NCBI RefSeq assembly: GCF_009935865.1
Contig: NZ_QWEL01000003.1
Span: forward strand, 1 to 64,000
DNA length: 64,000 bases
Direction: 5' to 3'
From: Odoribacter sp. Z80
GTDB lineage: Bacteria; Bacteroidota; Bacteroidia; Bacteroidales; Marinifilaceae
Part shown: piece after piece, positions 51,501-59,347 of the stretch
Layout of the letters: each line of letters starts with the position of its first letter
How positions within the stretch are numbered: position 1 is the first letter of the stretch
Notes under the pieces: model-generated
Told to the model about the DNA's origin: nothing
Database searches by the model: none
The model's input: only the letters and a program-made list of their open reading frames with translations
Made by a program: the position numbers and the translations under genes

Positions 51501-54373
51501 ACAAACACCCGGTAATCCCCATATTTTGTAAAAGTAATCACAGGCAATTGTTCGGTCGAAGTCCGGCCTCCATCCTGAAAGACATACCCGTCCGCTGTTC
51601 CCTCCACCCGCCATTCCCAACGGATCCCACCATCTGCATTGGTTGTATTCATGAACGTAACCGTCTCTCCCTCGCAAATTTCACCAGTCCCTACCATCGT
51701 AATATTTCCTAATATTTCCGGGTCATAAACATGAAACGTCTTAATATCCTGCAAGGAATCCTCTTCACATCCCAGGGTATGCGAAATCAAACCGACTTTC
51801 ACACTGTAATCTCCCGGTTTATTAAATGTAATTTTCGGATATTCGGCATGTATGTCATCCACGACATAACCCACACCTTCACCCAAAACACCCTTAACTT
51901 CCCATCCTACTTCCGGTACATTATTAAACCATTGATAAGTGACATAATCGCGCATATCATATTCCCCCATACAAACCCCGTCAATTTGCCGCAAAGCGAC
52001 TTTCGGATCTTTTTGCACCGTAATCCGGAAAGTAGTGTCTAAGGTCCCGCAAAAACCAGTGGCCGCACCCCGGACCTCATAATCCCCCCAATGTCCGAAA
52101 CGGATTTCAGCCACCCGCTTATCATTCCCGTAATCTCCGAATGCCACCGTATTATCCGGCGGAGTTACCGTCCAGGCATACATCAGAGGGTCGTTTTCCG
52201 CCGTTTCTGCCTTTAATACAAACGACAATGAATCTCCTTCACAAACCAGATTATCGGTTACAATCCCCGTTATCGACATCGCAGAATTACGCACCCGGAT
52301 ATTTCTTGTTTCAATCTTTGACATCGTGTTATCCGGACAACCAGCCGATTCCAACTCCACCGTAAAACTATAATTGCCCGGCTTATGAAACAATAAAGTC
52401 GGCTTCGGGGTATGGATATCTCCCTCTAAAAACTCCCATCCGCCATCATCCGGTGAAATTGTCCATTTCACCCGCTCCGGATTATTATAAAATTCATATA
52501 TCACCGAACTGGAAAAGAAGAAAGGATAAGCAGGTCCCGGGCATACCGCTTCGGGCGGTTCAAAAAAGAATATAGAAGGATCTTTACGGACATGCACCTT
52601 ATACACCATATCCACAGCCCCACACCCCGAAGATGTATACATATGCAATTTTACCTCATAATCACCATACTTGTCAAACCGTATCACCGGCGAAGCACTG
52701 GTGGGGTTCGTACCATTCGCAAAACTGGTCTTTGCCGACGGTTTTACCGACCATTCGTATTGTAAACGGTCGCCGACCGAAGTATTTGTAAAACTGACAA
52801 CCCCATTCTCGCATATATTCAGCGATGTCGTATCTATCTTCACGGAAATCGCGGGATCATAAACAACAATCTCTTTCATTCCTGTCAACTTCGTACCACC
52901 ACACCCTGCATCCGGTAATTGCATCTTCACCTGATAAACACCGGCTTGTTTGAAACGAAAAACAGGAAAAGGGGATTGCGCACCCGTACCGTCCAACCAC
53001 TCGACATCAGCATTTCCCACTCCTCCCTTCCGGGTAATGGTCCAATTCGCTTTCTCCTCATTACCATTCCAGGCAACAGAAACATAAGAAGCCATATTCA
53101 CCGCTTCCGGCAGACAACTCTGAGCAGGAAGGTCATAACGAACCAATTCCGGGTCCTGTCTTACGGTAACTACCGTATCTGTCTGGTCGTGAGAGCAAAC
53201 ATTCTCTACATACAATGTAATTCTATATCTTCCCCAATGATTGAATTTCAGACGGAGATGTCCTCTGTCCTCATACTCGGGAACCGGAAAACCGTCTAAA
53301 GATACAACTGACCAGGTAGATGTAGCCTGATCTCCCCAACTTCTATTCTCGACCAATAACTCTTCCCCTACACAAAGTTCATTCTTATCCAATGCCATGA
53401 TAGCCTCTGTCCGGTTAATCAAATTCACCGGATACTCCACAGAATCCGTGGCACAGGCATATTTATTGCTGACTTTCAGTTTAATCTTGTAAGGATCTAT
53501 TCCTACCTGCTTATACTCAATGTAAGGCTCCCACTCCTCCGATGTTTCCCCGTTCCCAAAATCCCAGAACGCAATAGGATCACCCATACCACAATCGGAA
53601 TCAGTTCCCCCTGTCGTTATATTCCGCAGTTCAAGTTTCTCATACGTACACACTTCCCTTTTCCCCAGATGGTCAAATGTAAACCTCGCATTAAAAGGAA
53701 CAGCCACAGCCTCGGAAAGTGTACCCAATTCCCCGCTGTAACACTCGTTCTCATAAGTCAATGAAACTTTAAAACCCTCCTCATGGCCAAACATCGAACA
53801 ATAAGATTCCTTATACTGATGCACAAACACTCCCTGACCGTTCACTAATTTGGAACGATCCAGCTCATCCAGACCGCTACCGTCATCATAATCCAGGAAA
53901 TAACGGGTCCTGTCCGTATCTCCCGACAAAATCACTAATGTATATTTAACATCAGAATCCAAACACTTCACCCACTCATTCTCCCTCTCCAGCCTTGCAT
54001 TCACTTTCCCTACAATCTTCAATACATACCCTCTGATTACCTTAATCCCGTCCGCCCTCTCTCCAATGAATTTCAAATTGAAACTTCCCTTTTCCTTATA
54101 TTCTATTGTCTTTAAACCTCCCGGTCCCGCCATATCTATCTCATCACTTCCATCTCCCAAGGACAATTTAAATGAAATAAATTTACCAACGCCGGTCTCA
54201 TTCTTCAATTGGAACCGGAATGGCGGTTCACCGTCATTGCAAACCAAAATATACCCATTCACATATTCATTTCTATATGACAACTCCAAATCCGCCGATG
54301 TTTGCCCATACCCCTTGCCCGGCAGCAATGAAACACACATCAACAATAACCCTATAATAAACTTCATCTCCAT
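48533..54373 (-). CDS. Giant PKD-repeat surface protein with T9SS type B sorting domain
   Basis: 1946 residues with signal peptide (MKFIIGLLLMCVSLLPGKGYG). The body is a long array of PKD/Ig-like domains (WDFGNGETSEEW, WNMGDGSEPLNVFEPLDYLY, YWDFGDEVRDTSWN, MWDYGDGSPET). Between ~330 and ~1060 two modules alternate: one with DPxV...C...Y..W.N..E...W.I...G, another ending F..YGDYEV.....CG....F.V.V.KDP. The C-terminus (YFPNTFIPHSLNGQVNRFNG, LEIFDQHSNKIWETT, GWDGCNRKGERLPQGVYIW) is the gliding-motility-associated type B sorting domain. Six bases after the PorP/SprF gene, its probable export partner. Likely a long surface fibre; ligand unknown. Confidence 0.9.
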   Translation of the reverse strand: MEMKFIIGLLLMCVSLLPGKGYGQTSADLELSYRNEYVNGYILVCNDGEPPFRFQLKNETGVGKFISFKLSLGDGSDEIDMAGPGGLKTIEYKEKGSFNLKFIGERADGIKVIRGYVLKIVGKVNARLERENEWVKCLDSDVKYTLVILSGDTDRTRYFLDYDDGSGLDELDRSKLVNGQGVFVHQYKESYCSMFGHEEGFKVSLTYENECYSGELGTLSEAVAVPFNARFTFDHLGKREVCTYEKLELRNITTGGTDSDCGMGDPIAFWDFGNGETSEEWEPYIEYKQVGIDPYKIKLKVSNKYACATDSVEYPVNLINRTEAIMALDKNELCVGEELLVENRSWGDQATSTWSVVSLDGFPVPEYEDRGHLRLKFNHWGRYRITLYVENVCSHDQTDTVVTVRQDPELVRYDLPAQSCLPEAVNMASYVSVAWNGNEEKANWTITRKGGVGNADVEWLDGTGAQSPFPVFRFKQAGVYQVKMQLPDAGCGGTKLTGMKEIVVYDPAISVKIDTTSLNICENGVVSFTNTSVGDRLQYEWSVKPSAKTSFANGTNPTSASPVIRFDKYGDYEVKLHMYTSSGCGAVDMVYKVHVRKDPSIFFFEPPEAVCPGPAYPFFFSSSVIYEFYNNPERVKWTISPDDGGWEFLEGDIHTPKPTLLFHKPGNYSFTVELESAGCPDNTMSKIETRNIRVRNSAMSITGIVTDNLVCEGDSLSFVLKAETAENDPLMYAWTVTPPDNTVAFGDYGNDKRVAEIRFGHWGDYEVRGAATGFCGTLDTTFRITVQKDPKVALRQIDGVCMGEYDMRDYVTYQWFNNVPEVGWEVKGVLGEGVGYVVDDIHAEYPKITFNKPGDYSVKVGLISHTLGCEEDSLQDIKTFHVYDPEILGNITMVGTGEICEGETVTFMNTTNADGGIRWEWRVEGTADGYVFQDGGRTSTEQLPVITFTKYGDYRVFVKAVGPCSEKEFPFFPVTVSGVPEVTIADVLAVCEPFDFKGKEDARIIIDPRNDAVRTARWLVTENPDVVSGGYEYLGMSADTSLYPDIRFHNGDYTVEVKYWNRCQTPGKAVFRIQADKFIPITSIRDDSICTRSREVRLLTAEPANGIWSLKNADIPHAGEILYNEGDNYYFNPQFGAYEELDVPLVYKLYNFSCVDSAEMKMHVWPLPHVEAGISREMCLNHAPQLLVGQDSTAGAVWQQNRGNWYLGEQLLPEHHFQANGIGDFTVFYRYEDVHHCVNADSTVMTVHALPDTAFTSKPQYCRGVLADFTVNEDVEIKRYMWEYYAGAVWDTLPGNGGFVYDSSGYYDVTLVAESVHGCLDTSAVHRIEVVNDAPPADFTFHVDRKCGPKVSAEIKVEEGDYSDHNLHFEWVLGNGTRSEALVPENPQVFYSTQEDTVYQLKFRVYNICNETEKIDSLSVGSLPHADFRLENGERNCSPLTLRVLNTSTGSHNRYFWNMGDGSEPLNVFEPLDYLYVTDSVRKVFEISLVAINGCGRDSLMQPLTVLAQSIRAFFDRPKDDICVGEQICFTNYTRDTAREITHRYWDFGDEVRDTSWNVCHAYRDSGRYKVLLYVDNGCSSDTTSKFINVIGNPKIDLQLEQENCDRDTFHFAFATDQHLKWIKWTLGDESEMFLPSFSYVYKEPGSYPVRLEAVGDNRAACRSVKEALLTVHPRPVLHIVPWDTLVCSPYLYVPQVEGEADKMMWDYGDGSPETSAGEHWYVNTTDSLLGYEVVLHAVSDKGCPEDYTGYMHVAALPHAVLEKRVTNGRPQKVELMNMSPEGYFDYIWVLPENRIEHTAGNQYLEFMENGIYTFSLITENQYGCRDTATLEHEVMLKGLYFPNTFIPHSLNGQVNRFNGIGMGLVRYKLEIFDQHSNKIWETTALKDGKPSEGWDGCNRKGERLPQGVYIWRAEAIFGNDDVWTGKNNDSGIPETTQGTVLLLRE

Positions 54374-54379
54374 AACCCA

Positions 54380-55498
54380 TTAAAATTTAAACGCCCTTTT
54401 CCGTGTACTGCGCATTGACTTAACACGCTTTGTGTTATTGGGGGAATGCTCAAAACGGAGGACACAACGCTTTGGTGTTATTTTAAAATACCAATGCAAT
54501 GACAGGGAATGACTGGTGTTTTTATACATGGTCCCCTGATGAGTAGGCATCTCAAACGTATAACCAACTTTCCAGCCCGAATCATTATTGGCCATGATAT
54601 TAGCCCCTAAATGCAACAACAAGGTACCCACCTGCAACCCCTCATACTGGTCACTCCGCAACCCCAATCCAATCATTCCGAAACGTTCTTCCTCCCAATA
54701 GACCCCGAATTGAAGATTACGCATTACCGATTGCACATCCATCATCAAATAAGGAGAAAGTATCGTATTCCATTGATTACCAAATATCAAAGGGTGTGAA
54801 TAAGACAGATAACCGGAATATCGCCGGTTCAGCAAATTTTTCTCAGAGGATTTTGAGCCGTGCTCCGACAAAAACGACTGGGTGGATTCGATAATGTGAT
54901 AGACCGAAAAACCATATTCCAGACTTGCCACACCGTGCCAGGCAATATTGAAATCTGTCTCTCCGTAAATACCAGCCCCAATGTCGAACATCGTCACCCT
55001 GTCCGCATAAAAGTTAATCAACTCAGGCGATACGTCCAAAATCTGTCCGTAAAACGGGTCGAACTGGTCGCCCAGGGTAATTCTTGACGGATCAACGCTC
55101 TTGTTGTACAAAGAGGGTTGTATTCCTACCTGAAGCACAGTGGAACGCGCCACTTTCGCCCGGGCAGAAACCGCCGCAGAAAAGGTATTGGTGACATACA
55201 TCAACGAACCTTCCTGGTCGCGCTGATAAAACAGGGAAACACCTCCTAAACCGAAGGTCCGCTTCTCCTGAAAAGCATAATCCGCCGCCACAAAATAAGA
55301 ACGGAAATCCAGCGGATTACTCCAGTAAGCTCTCTGCATCCCGACACTCACGCCTGCCAAACCGTTAAAACCTGTATAAGCCGGATTATTAAACGACTTC
55401 CACATAAAAGGATGAGTCACTTTCGTATCCTGCGCCAACAACACTCCGCCCCAAATCCAACACCCAATTAGTATAATTATGTTTTTCTTTATTTTCAT
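54380..55498 (-). CDS. PorP/SprF family type IX secretion outer-membrane protein (second locus)
   Basis: 372 residues from ATG 55498 (MKIKKNIIILIGCWIWGGVLLAQ). The 11 extra residues of the longer frame precede the signal peptide and are rejected. Family features: HPFMWKSFNNPAYTGFNG, VSVGMQRAYWSNPLDFRSY, then barrel strands such as FGLGGVSLFYQRDQEG and GVASLEYGFSVYHI. A basic tail (KRVKSMRSTRKRAFKF) is unusual for the family. Pairs with the downstream type B cargo as in the 15.9 kb locus. Only ~15% of positions look alike between the two PorP/SprF proteins by eye, so they are probably not recent duplicates. Confidence 0.87.
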   Translation of the reverse strand: MKIKKNIIILIGCWIWGGVLLAQDTKVTHPFMWKSFNNPAYTGFNGLAGVSVGMQRAYWSNPLDFRSYFVAADYAFQEKRTFGLGGVSLFYQRDQEGSLMYVTNTFSAAVSARAKVARSTVLQVGIQPSLYNKSVDPSRITLGDQFDPFYGQILDVSPELINFYADRVTMFDIGAGIYGETDFNIAWHGVASLEYGFSVYHIIESTQSFLSEHGSKSSEKNLLNRRYSGYLSYSHPLIFGNQWNTILSPYLMMDVQSVMRNLQFGVYWEEERFGMIGLGLRSDQYEGLQVGTLLLHLGANIMANNDSGWKVGYTFEMPTHQGTMYKNTSHSLSLHWYFKITPKRCVLRFEHSPNNTKRVKSMRSTRKRAFKF

Positions 55499-55528
55499 AA
55501 AACACTCCGCCAAACCTGACTCGGAAAT

Positions 55529-55558
55529 CAAATATATATAGTTACATTATCTGGCAAA
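55529..55558 (-). promoter_or_regulatory. Promoter of the second PorP/SprF operon
   Basis: Minus-strand -33 TTTG (55555-55558) and -7 TATATTTG (55529-55536) with 18 bases between, the best full match to the Bacteroidota promoter in the window, ~31 bases before the ATG. Confidence 0.65.
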
Positions 55559-55761
55559 CTTAACTCATTTTTATATTTGTTCAAAATTAATAAGAAGCAT
55601 TCTATAAAAAACAAAATGTATTTCTTTGGCTATGCCCGAAATGGTTTTCAGAACTGGTTCTTCCGACGTTTTTATAATTTCTCTCGTTCACTAACCGGCG
55701 GAAAAATAAAAACAGAATCCATTTTTTTTCGCATAAATTTTGTAGCATTCAAAAAAATCCA

Positions 55762-55769
55762 TATTTTTG
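55762..55769 (+). promoter_or_regulatory. Candidate -7 box for the tRNA-Asn pair
   Basis: TATTTTTG fits TAnnTTTG 18 bases before the first tRNA. A second plus-strand match, TATATTTG at 55572-55579, lies farther upstream and has no gene directly after it. Confidence 0.5.
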
Positions 55770-55786
55770 CAACGCTTTTGAAAAAT

Positions 55787-55860
55787 TCCTTAGTAGCTCA
55801 GTTGGTTAGAGCGGCGGACTGTTAATCCGTAGGTCGTAGGTTCAAGTCCTACCTGAGGAG
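55787..55860 (+). tRNA. tRNA-Asn (GTT), first copy
   Basis: 74 nt. Acceptor TCCTTAG/CTGAGGA, D-loop AGCTCAGTTGGTTAGAGC, anticodon stem CGGACT-GTT-AATCCG, T-loop GGTTCAAGTCC, discriminator G. CCA is not encoded (CCG follows). Confidence 0.96.
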
Positions 55861-55890
55861 CCGGAGTTCTTTCATACTTCAAAAGCAAAT

Positions 55891-55964
55891 TCCTTAGTAG
55901 CTCAGTTGGTTAGAGCGGCGGACTGTTAATCCGTAGGTCGTAGGTTCAAGTCCTACCTGAGGAG
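55891..55964 (+). tRNA. tRNA-Asn (GTT), second copy
   Basis: Identical in all 74 positions to the first copy, starting 104 bases later. The three bases after the discriminator happen to be CCA. Followed by a terminator at 55976. Confidence 0.96.
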
Positions 55965-55975
55965 CCAAGCAGGAC

Positions 55976-56004
55976 AAGCCACCGGAAACGGTGGCTTTTT
56001 TATT
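55976..56004 (+). terminator. Intrinsic terminator after the tRNA pair
   Basis: AAGCCACCG-GAAA-CGGTGGCTT with a GNRA tetraloop followed by TTTTTATTTT. A run of nine C follows at 56008-56016. Confidence 0.92.
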
Positions 56005-56107
56005 TTACCCCCCCCCACTCCATAACAAAACAACTAAAATTAATATTCCGAAGAAGAAAGCTATAAAATGTCAATTTTTTACTATTTTTATACACTCAAA
56101 ATAAAGT

Positions 56108-56149
56108 ACCTGTATTAAGACTATGGATATGTCCCTATTCATTACAGGT
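56108..56149. repeat. Spaced inverted repeat upstream of the NahK-like gene
   Basis: ACCTGTA (56108-56114) and TACAGGT (56143-56149) flank a smaller GGA-TATG-TCC. Could be an operator or leader hairpin for the kinase gene 71 bases downstream; weak evidence. Confidence 0.3.
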
Positions 56150-56219
56150 TCCAACTTTAGGGAACACAATCAGCCACAGGAGAGAAAAAGGCAAAGTTGA
56201 ATAAAATAAAAATACAATT

Positions 56220-57320
56220 ATGAACAAACTGAACAACATTTGTAATCAATTTCAATTGGAAGGAACAATTCTGACGGTAAAACCGTTAGGAGAAGGATTT
56301 ATCAACGATACACTACTGATTACCACTGCTGAAGCTACAGCCCCTAACTATATCTTACAACGGAAAAACAAAAACATTTTTCAGAATATCCCCGCCATGA
56401 TGGATAACATCCAACGGGTGACTACTCATCTGAAGAAAAAAATCGTTGCCGCCGGAGGAGATCCCATGCGTGAAGCAATGACTGTTGTTCCCACCAAAGA
56501 CGGAAAACTCTATTATCAGGACGAAACTGGCGAATTCTGGGCTGTATGCATATTTATCGGCGACACCATTGCCTATCAGAAAGCAGATACTCCGGAACTG
56601 GCTTATCAGGGAGGAAAGGGAATCGGAAAATTCCAGGCAATGCTGTCGGATTTCAAAGAACCATTAACTGATATCCTGCCCGGATTCCACAATATCCGCT
56701 ACCGCTTCAAACAATGGGACGAAATACTCGCCAACGATCCGGTGGGACGTAAAGCCACCGTTCCCAGTGAAATCCAATGGATTGAACGCCGCCGCGAAGA
56801 GATGCTTCACTTCTGGGAACTGGTAGAAAAAGGAACTATCCCTACCCGTATCACCCACAACGATACCAAAATCAACAACATCCTGTTTGACAAACAAGGC
56901 AATGTACTTTGTGTAATCGACCTGGATACCGTATTGAGCAGCACTTGTCTGAATGACTATGGCGACGCTATGCGTTCTTATACCAACACCGGACTGGAAG
57001 ACGACGAAAACCTCGATAATGTTTCCATAAACATGGATATCTTCCGGGGATATACTCAAGGCTACCTGTCGGAAACAGCCAGCTTCCTCAATCAAAGCGA
57101 AATCGACTACCTGGCTTTCTCTGCAAAATACATTACCTACGAACAGGTATTACGCTTCCTTATGGACTACATCGACGGAGACAAATACTATAAGGTGAAA
57201 AGCCAGACTCACAATCTGATCCGTGCACGAGCCCAACACAAATTACTGCAAAGCATGGAGGCAAACTACACCCAAATGTGTGACATCGTAAAAGAAGAAA
57301 TAAAGAAAAGCAGGCAATAA
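56220..57320 (+). CDS. Aminoglycoside-phosphotransferase-fold sugar kinase (N-acetylhexosamine 1-kinase-like)
   Basis: 366 residues, cytoplasmic, close to the length of NahK. Fold motifs: GEGFINDTLLI (nucleotide loop), YILQRKNKNIFQN, catalytic HNDTKINNILFD (~211-222; D and N of the Brenner motif), metal site CVIDLDTVLSS, and LNDYGDAMRSYTN. The NDTKINN / DLDT.....LNDYGDA combination matches the NahK group, which phosphorylates GlcNAc/GalNAc at C1 during mucin or milk-glycan salvage. Substrate not proven by sequence. Single-gene transcript ending at the 57353 hairpin. Confidence 0.8.
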   Translation: MNKLNNICNQFQLEGTILTVKPLGEGFINDTLLITTAEATAPNYILQRKNKNIFQNIPAMMDNIQRVTTHLKKKIVAAGGDPMREAMTVVPTKDGKLYYQDETGEFWAVCIFIGDTIAYQKADTPELAYQGGKGIGKFQAMLSDFKEPLTDILPGFHNIRYRFKQWDEILANDPVGRKATVPSEIQWIERRREEMLHFWELVEKGTIPTRITHNDTKINNILFDKQGNVLCVIDLDTVLSSTCLNDYGDAMRSYTNTGLEDDENLDNVSINMDIFRGYTQGYLSETASFLNQSEIDYLAFSAKYITYEQVLRFLMDYIDGDKYYKVKSQTHNLIRARAQHKLLQSMEANYTQMCDIVKEEIKKSRQ

Positions 57321-57352
57321 ACCTGCTCCGGGAAACAACCTCCGGTAAATAT

Positions 57353-57396
57353 CGGGCCGAAGCTGATTCTTTCACAGGAACGACTTCGGCCCGTTT
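57353..57396. terminator. Terminator between convergent NahK-like and DUF2721 genes
   Basis: Perfect ten-base stem CGGGCCGAAG / CTTCGGCCCG with a 21-base loop, followed by TTTATTA on the plus strand. Confidence 0.75.
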
Positions 57397-57425
57397 ATTA
57401 AATAATCCCCAACCCACCTGAAACA

Positions 57426-57830
57426 TCAGGACTCATCCGTCACTTTTACTTTATCTATATGGTATTCCAAAGCCTTCACTGAAATCTGGATTTCCCGGAT
57501 GGAAATACTCAACGAAATCACCAATAAAAGCAAAGCTGCCCCAAAAACATACACCGCCGTTTCCTGCCATCCAATGTAAATAAACAAAGTACAAACTACA
57601 CAAAGCAACAAACTGCTTACCCCAAAAATCTGCATCAACCGGGTCATATAAAGCCGCTTACGCAGGTTATCTATCTGTCGTTGAGTCATCGGTGTCGGAT
57701 TCTGTTCATGCTCGGTCCTCAAATTCCGGATAACCGCAGCATACGCCAGAAAACGATTGGTATACGCTAACATAATCAGCGAAATAGCCGAAAACAGTAC
57801 AGAGGGAGTCGTCAAAGTCAATTCTTCCAT
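57426..57830 (-). CDS. DUF2721 family membrane protein
   Basis: 134 residues from ATG 57830 (MEELTLTTPSVLFSAISLIML). A GTG start 13 codons upstream would overlap zwf and is less likely. Three hydrophobic helices; between the first and second is a charged RNLRTEHEQN...QIDNLRKRLYMTR segment typical of the family. Function unknown. Same strand and 26 bases after zwf, so probably co-transcribed. Confidence 0.82.
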   Translation of the reverse strand: MEELTLTTPSVLFSAISLIMLAYTNRFLAYAAVIRNLRTEHEQNPTPMTQRQIDNLRKRLYMTRLMQIFGVSSLLLCVVCTLFIYIGWQETAVYVFGAALLLLVISLSISIREIQISVKALEYHIDKVKVTDES

Positions 57831-57856
57831 AAATATAATTCCTAAAATACCCCAAA

Positions 57857-59341
57857 TTATAAAGTACACTCCTCAGCCGGACGCTGCAATAACCGCTTTC
57901 TCTCCTCCGGCCCCTCACTTCCCGCCGGATAGTAGACCAATCCCTCCTGCGGATTCTCTCTCCACTGCTGCAATATCGGCTCAATAAAACGCCAGCTCAA
58001 CTCCAGGGCATCCGTACGGATATAAAGGGTAGAATCCCCTTGCATGGCATCCAGCAACAACCGCTCATAGGCCGTAGCAATATAAGTATTGCACAAAGAC
58101 CCGTAAGCAAAATCCATGCTCACCTGTTTCACTTCAAAAAAAGACCCCGGTACTTTCAACCCGAACCGCAGGGATATACTCTCCGGAGCATCCACTTTCA
58201 ACACCAATTGATTACAGGAACTGCACGAACACATTCCACTGAACAAATGGTGAGGCACATTCTTAAAATGAATGTTTATTTCTGACTTTGACATCCCCAT
58301 CCGTTTTCCCGTATAAAAATAAAACGGCACTCCTCCCCACCGCCAGTTATCAATATAAAAACGCATAGCCACATAGGTTTCCGTTGTGGAATCCGCCGCC
58401 ACTCCTTTCTCTTCACGGTAAGCCGGTAGCACTTGACCACCTATTTCCCCGGCAACATATTGTCCCCGTACCACATCATCCGCCGTCAGGGGATGAAGCG
58501 AACGGAACACTTTTGCCACCTCATCTCGCATCAACTCCGCATCAAAAGCAGGAAGTGCCTCCATGGCCACAAATCCCATCAATTGCATCAAATGGTTCTG
58601 AACCATATCCCGGAACGCCCCTGCCCCTTCGTAATACTTTCCCCGGTTTTCCACACCCAAAGTCTCCAATGCATATATTTCTACCGAATCAATATAATTC
58701 CGGTTCCATAAAGACTCAAAAATCTGGTTCGCAAACCGTAATACCAATATATTCTGCACAGTTTCCTTACCCAGAAAATGGTCTATCCGGTAAATATCAT
58801 CCTCCCGGAAAATAGAAACAAGATGTCTGTTGAGCAACCGGGCAGTTGTCAAATCATGGCCAAAAGGTTTCTCTACAATTATTCTGCGCCAACCTCCCGT
58901 TTCAACAGGAGTGTTCAACCCACATTTCCCTAATGCAGCCGAAACCAATTCATAATTCCGGGGCGGTATGGCCAGGTAAAACAATATTCTGTCCCCGATA
59001 TCTTCCTTCTTACGAATCGCAGCAATCCGCTCTGCCAATAAATGATATTCTTCCCATTGGTCCGTATTAAGAGTCAAATACTGCACCCGCTCTAAAAACT
59101 GGTCCAATTTCGCTTGTTCCGGCAACTCCCCCTTTAAAAATTTTTTCAGGTTCTCTTTTTGTTCCCTCCGGTATTCTTCATCGGAAAAGGAAGTCCGGGC
59201 AACTCCCAAAATGACGAAATGCTCCGGCAACATATCCCGCTCAAACACTTCAAACAAAGAAGGCAACAACTTGCGTCTGGTTAAATCTCCGGAAGCCCCG
59301 AAAATGACCAATATCTGATTGTCCGGTTTCATATACTCCAT
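57857..59341 (-). CDS. zwf: Glucose-6-phosphate 1-dehydrogenase
   Basis: 494 residues. First step of the oxidative pentose phosphate pathway. Motifs: VIFGASGDLTRRKLLPSLF (NADP loop, ~12-30), IVEKPFGHDLTTA, YRIDHFLGKETVQNI (~180, catalytic His/Asp region), RFANQIFESLWNRNYIDSV, YEGAGAFRDMVQNHLMQL and YFYTGKRMGMSKSEI. Six bases downstream of gnd on the same strand, so the two oxidative-branch enzymes are made together; the usual pgl (6-phosphogluconolactonase) gene is not between them. Confidence 0.95.
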   Translation of the reverse strand: MEYMKPDNQILVIFGASGDLTRRKLLPSLFEVFERDMLPEHFVILGVARTSFSDEEYRREQKENLKKFLKGELPEQAKLDQFLERVQYLTLNTDQWEEYHLLAERIAAIRKKEDIGDRILFYLAIPPRNYELVSAALGKCGLNTPVETGGWRRIIVEKPFGHDLTTARLLNRHLVSIFREDDIYRIDHFLGKETVQNILVLRFANQIFESLWNRNYIDSVEIYALETLGVENRGKYYEGAGAFRDMVQNHLMQLMGFVAMEALPAFDAELMRDEVAKVFRSLHPLTADDVVRGQYVAGEIGGQVLPAYREEKGVAADSTTETYVAMRFYIDNWRWGGVPFYFYTGKRMGMSKSEINIHFKNVPHHLFSGMCSCSSCNQLVLKVDAPESISLRFGLKVPGSFFEVKQVSMDFAYGSLCNTYIATAYERLLLDAMQGDSTLYIRTDALELSWRFIEPILQQWRENPQEGLVYYPAGSEGPEERKRLLQRPAEECTL

Positions 59342-59347
59342 GTAAAA

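Noticed and set aside
55577-55825. 82-codon plus-strand frame starting after a TATATTTG box
   Set aside because: It runs into the first tRNA-Asn gene, is rich in Phe/Lys from AT-rich DNA, and has no recognisable domain.
56008-56016. Run of nine C as a phase-variation switch
   Set aside because: It lies after a terminator and ~200 bases before the next start, with no promoter spacer or reading frame to alter; listed only as a slippage-prone site.
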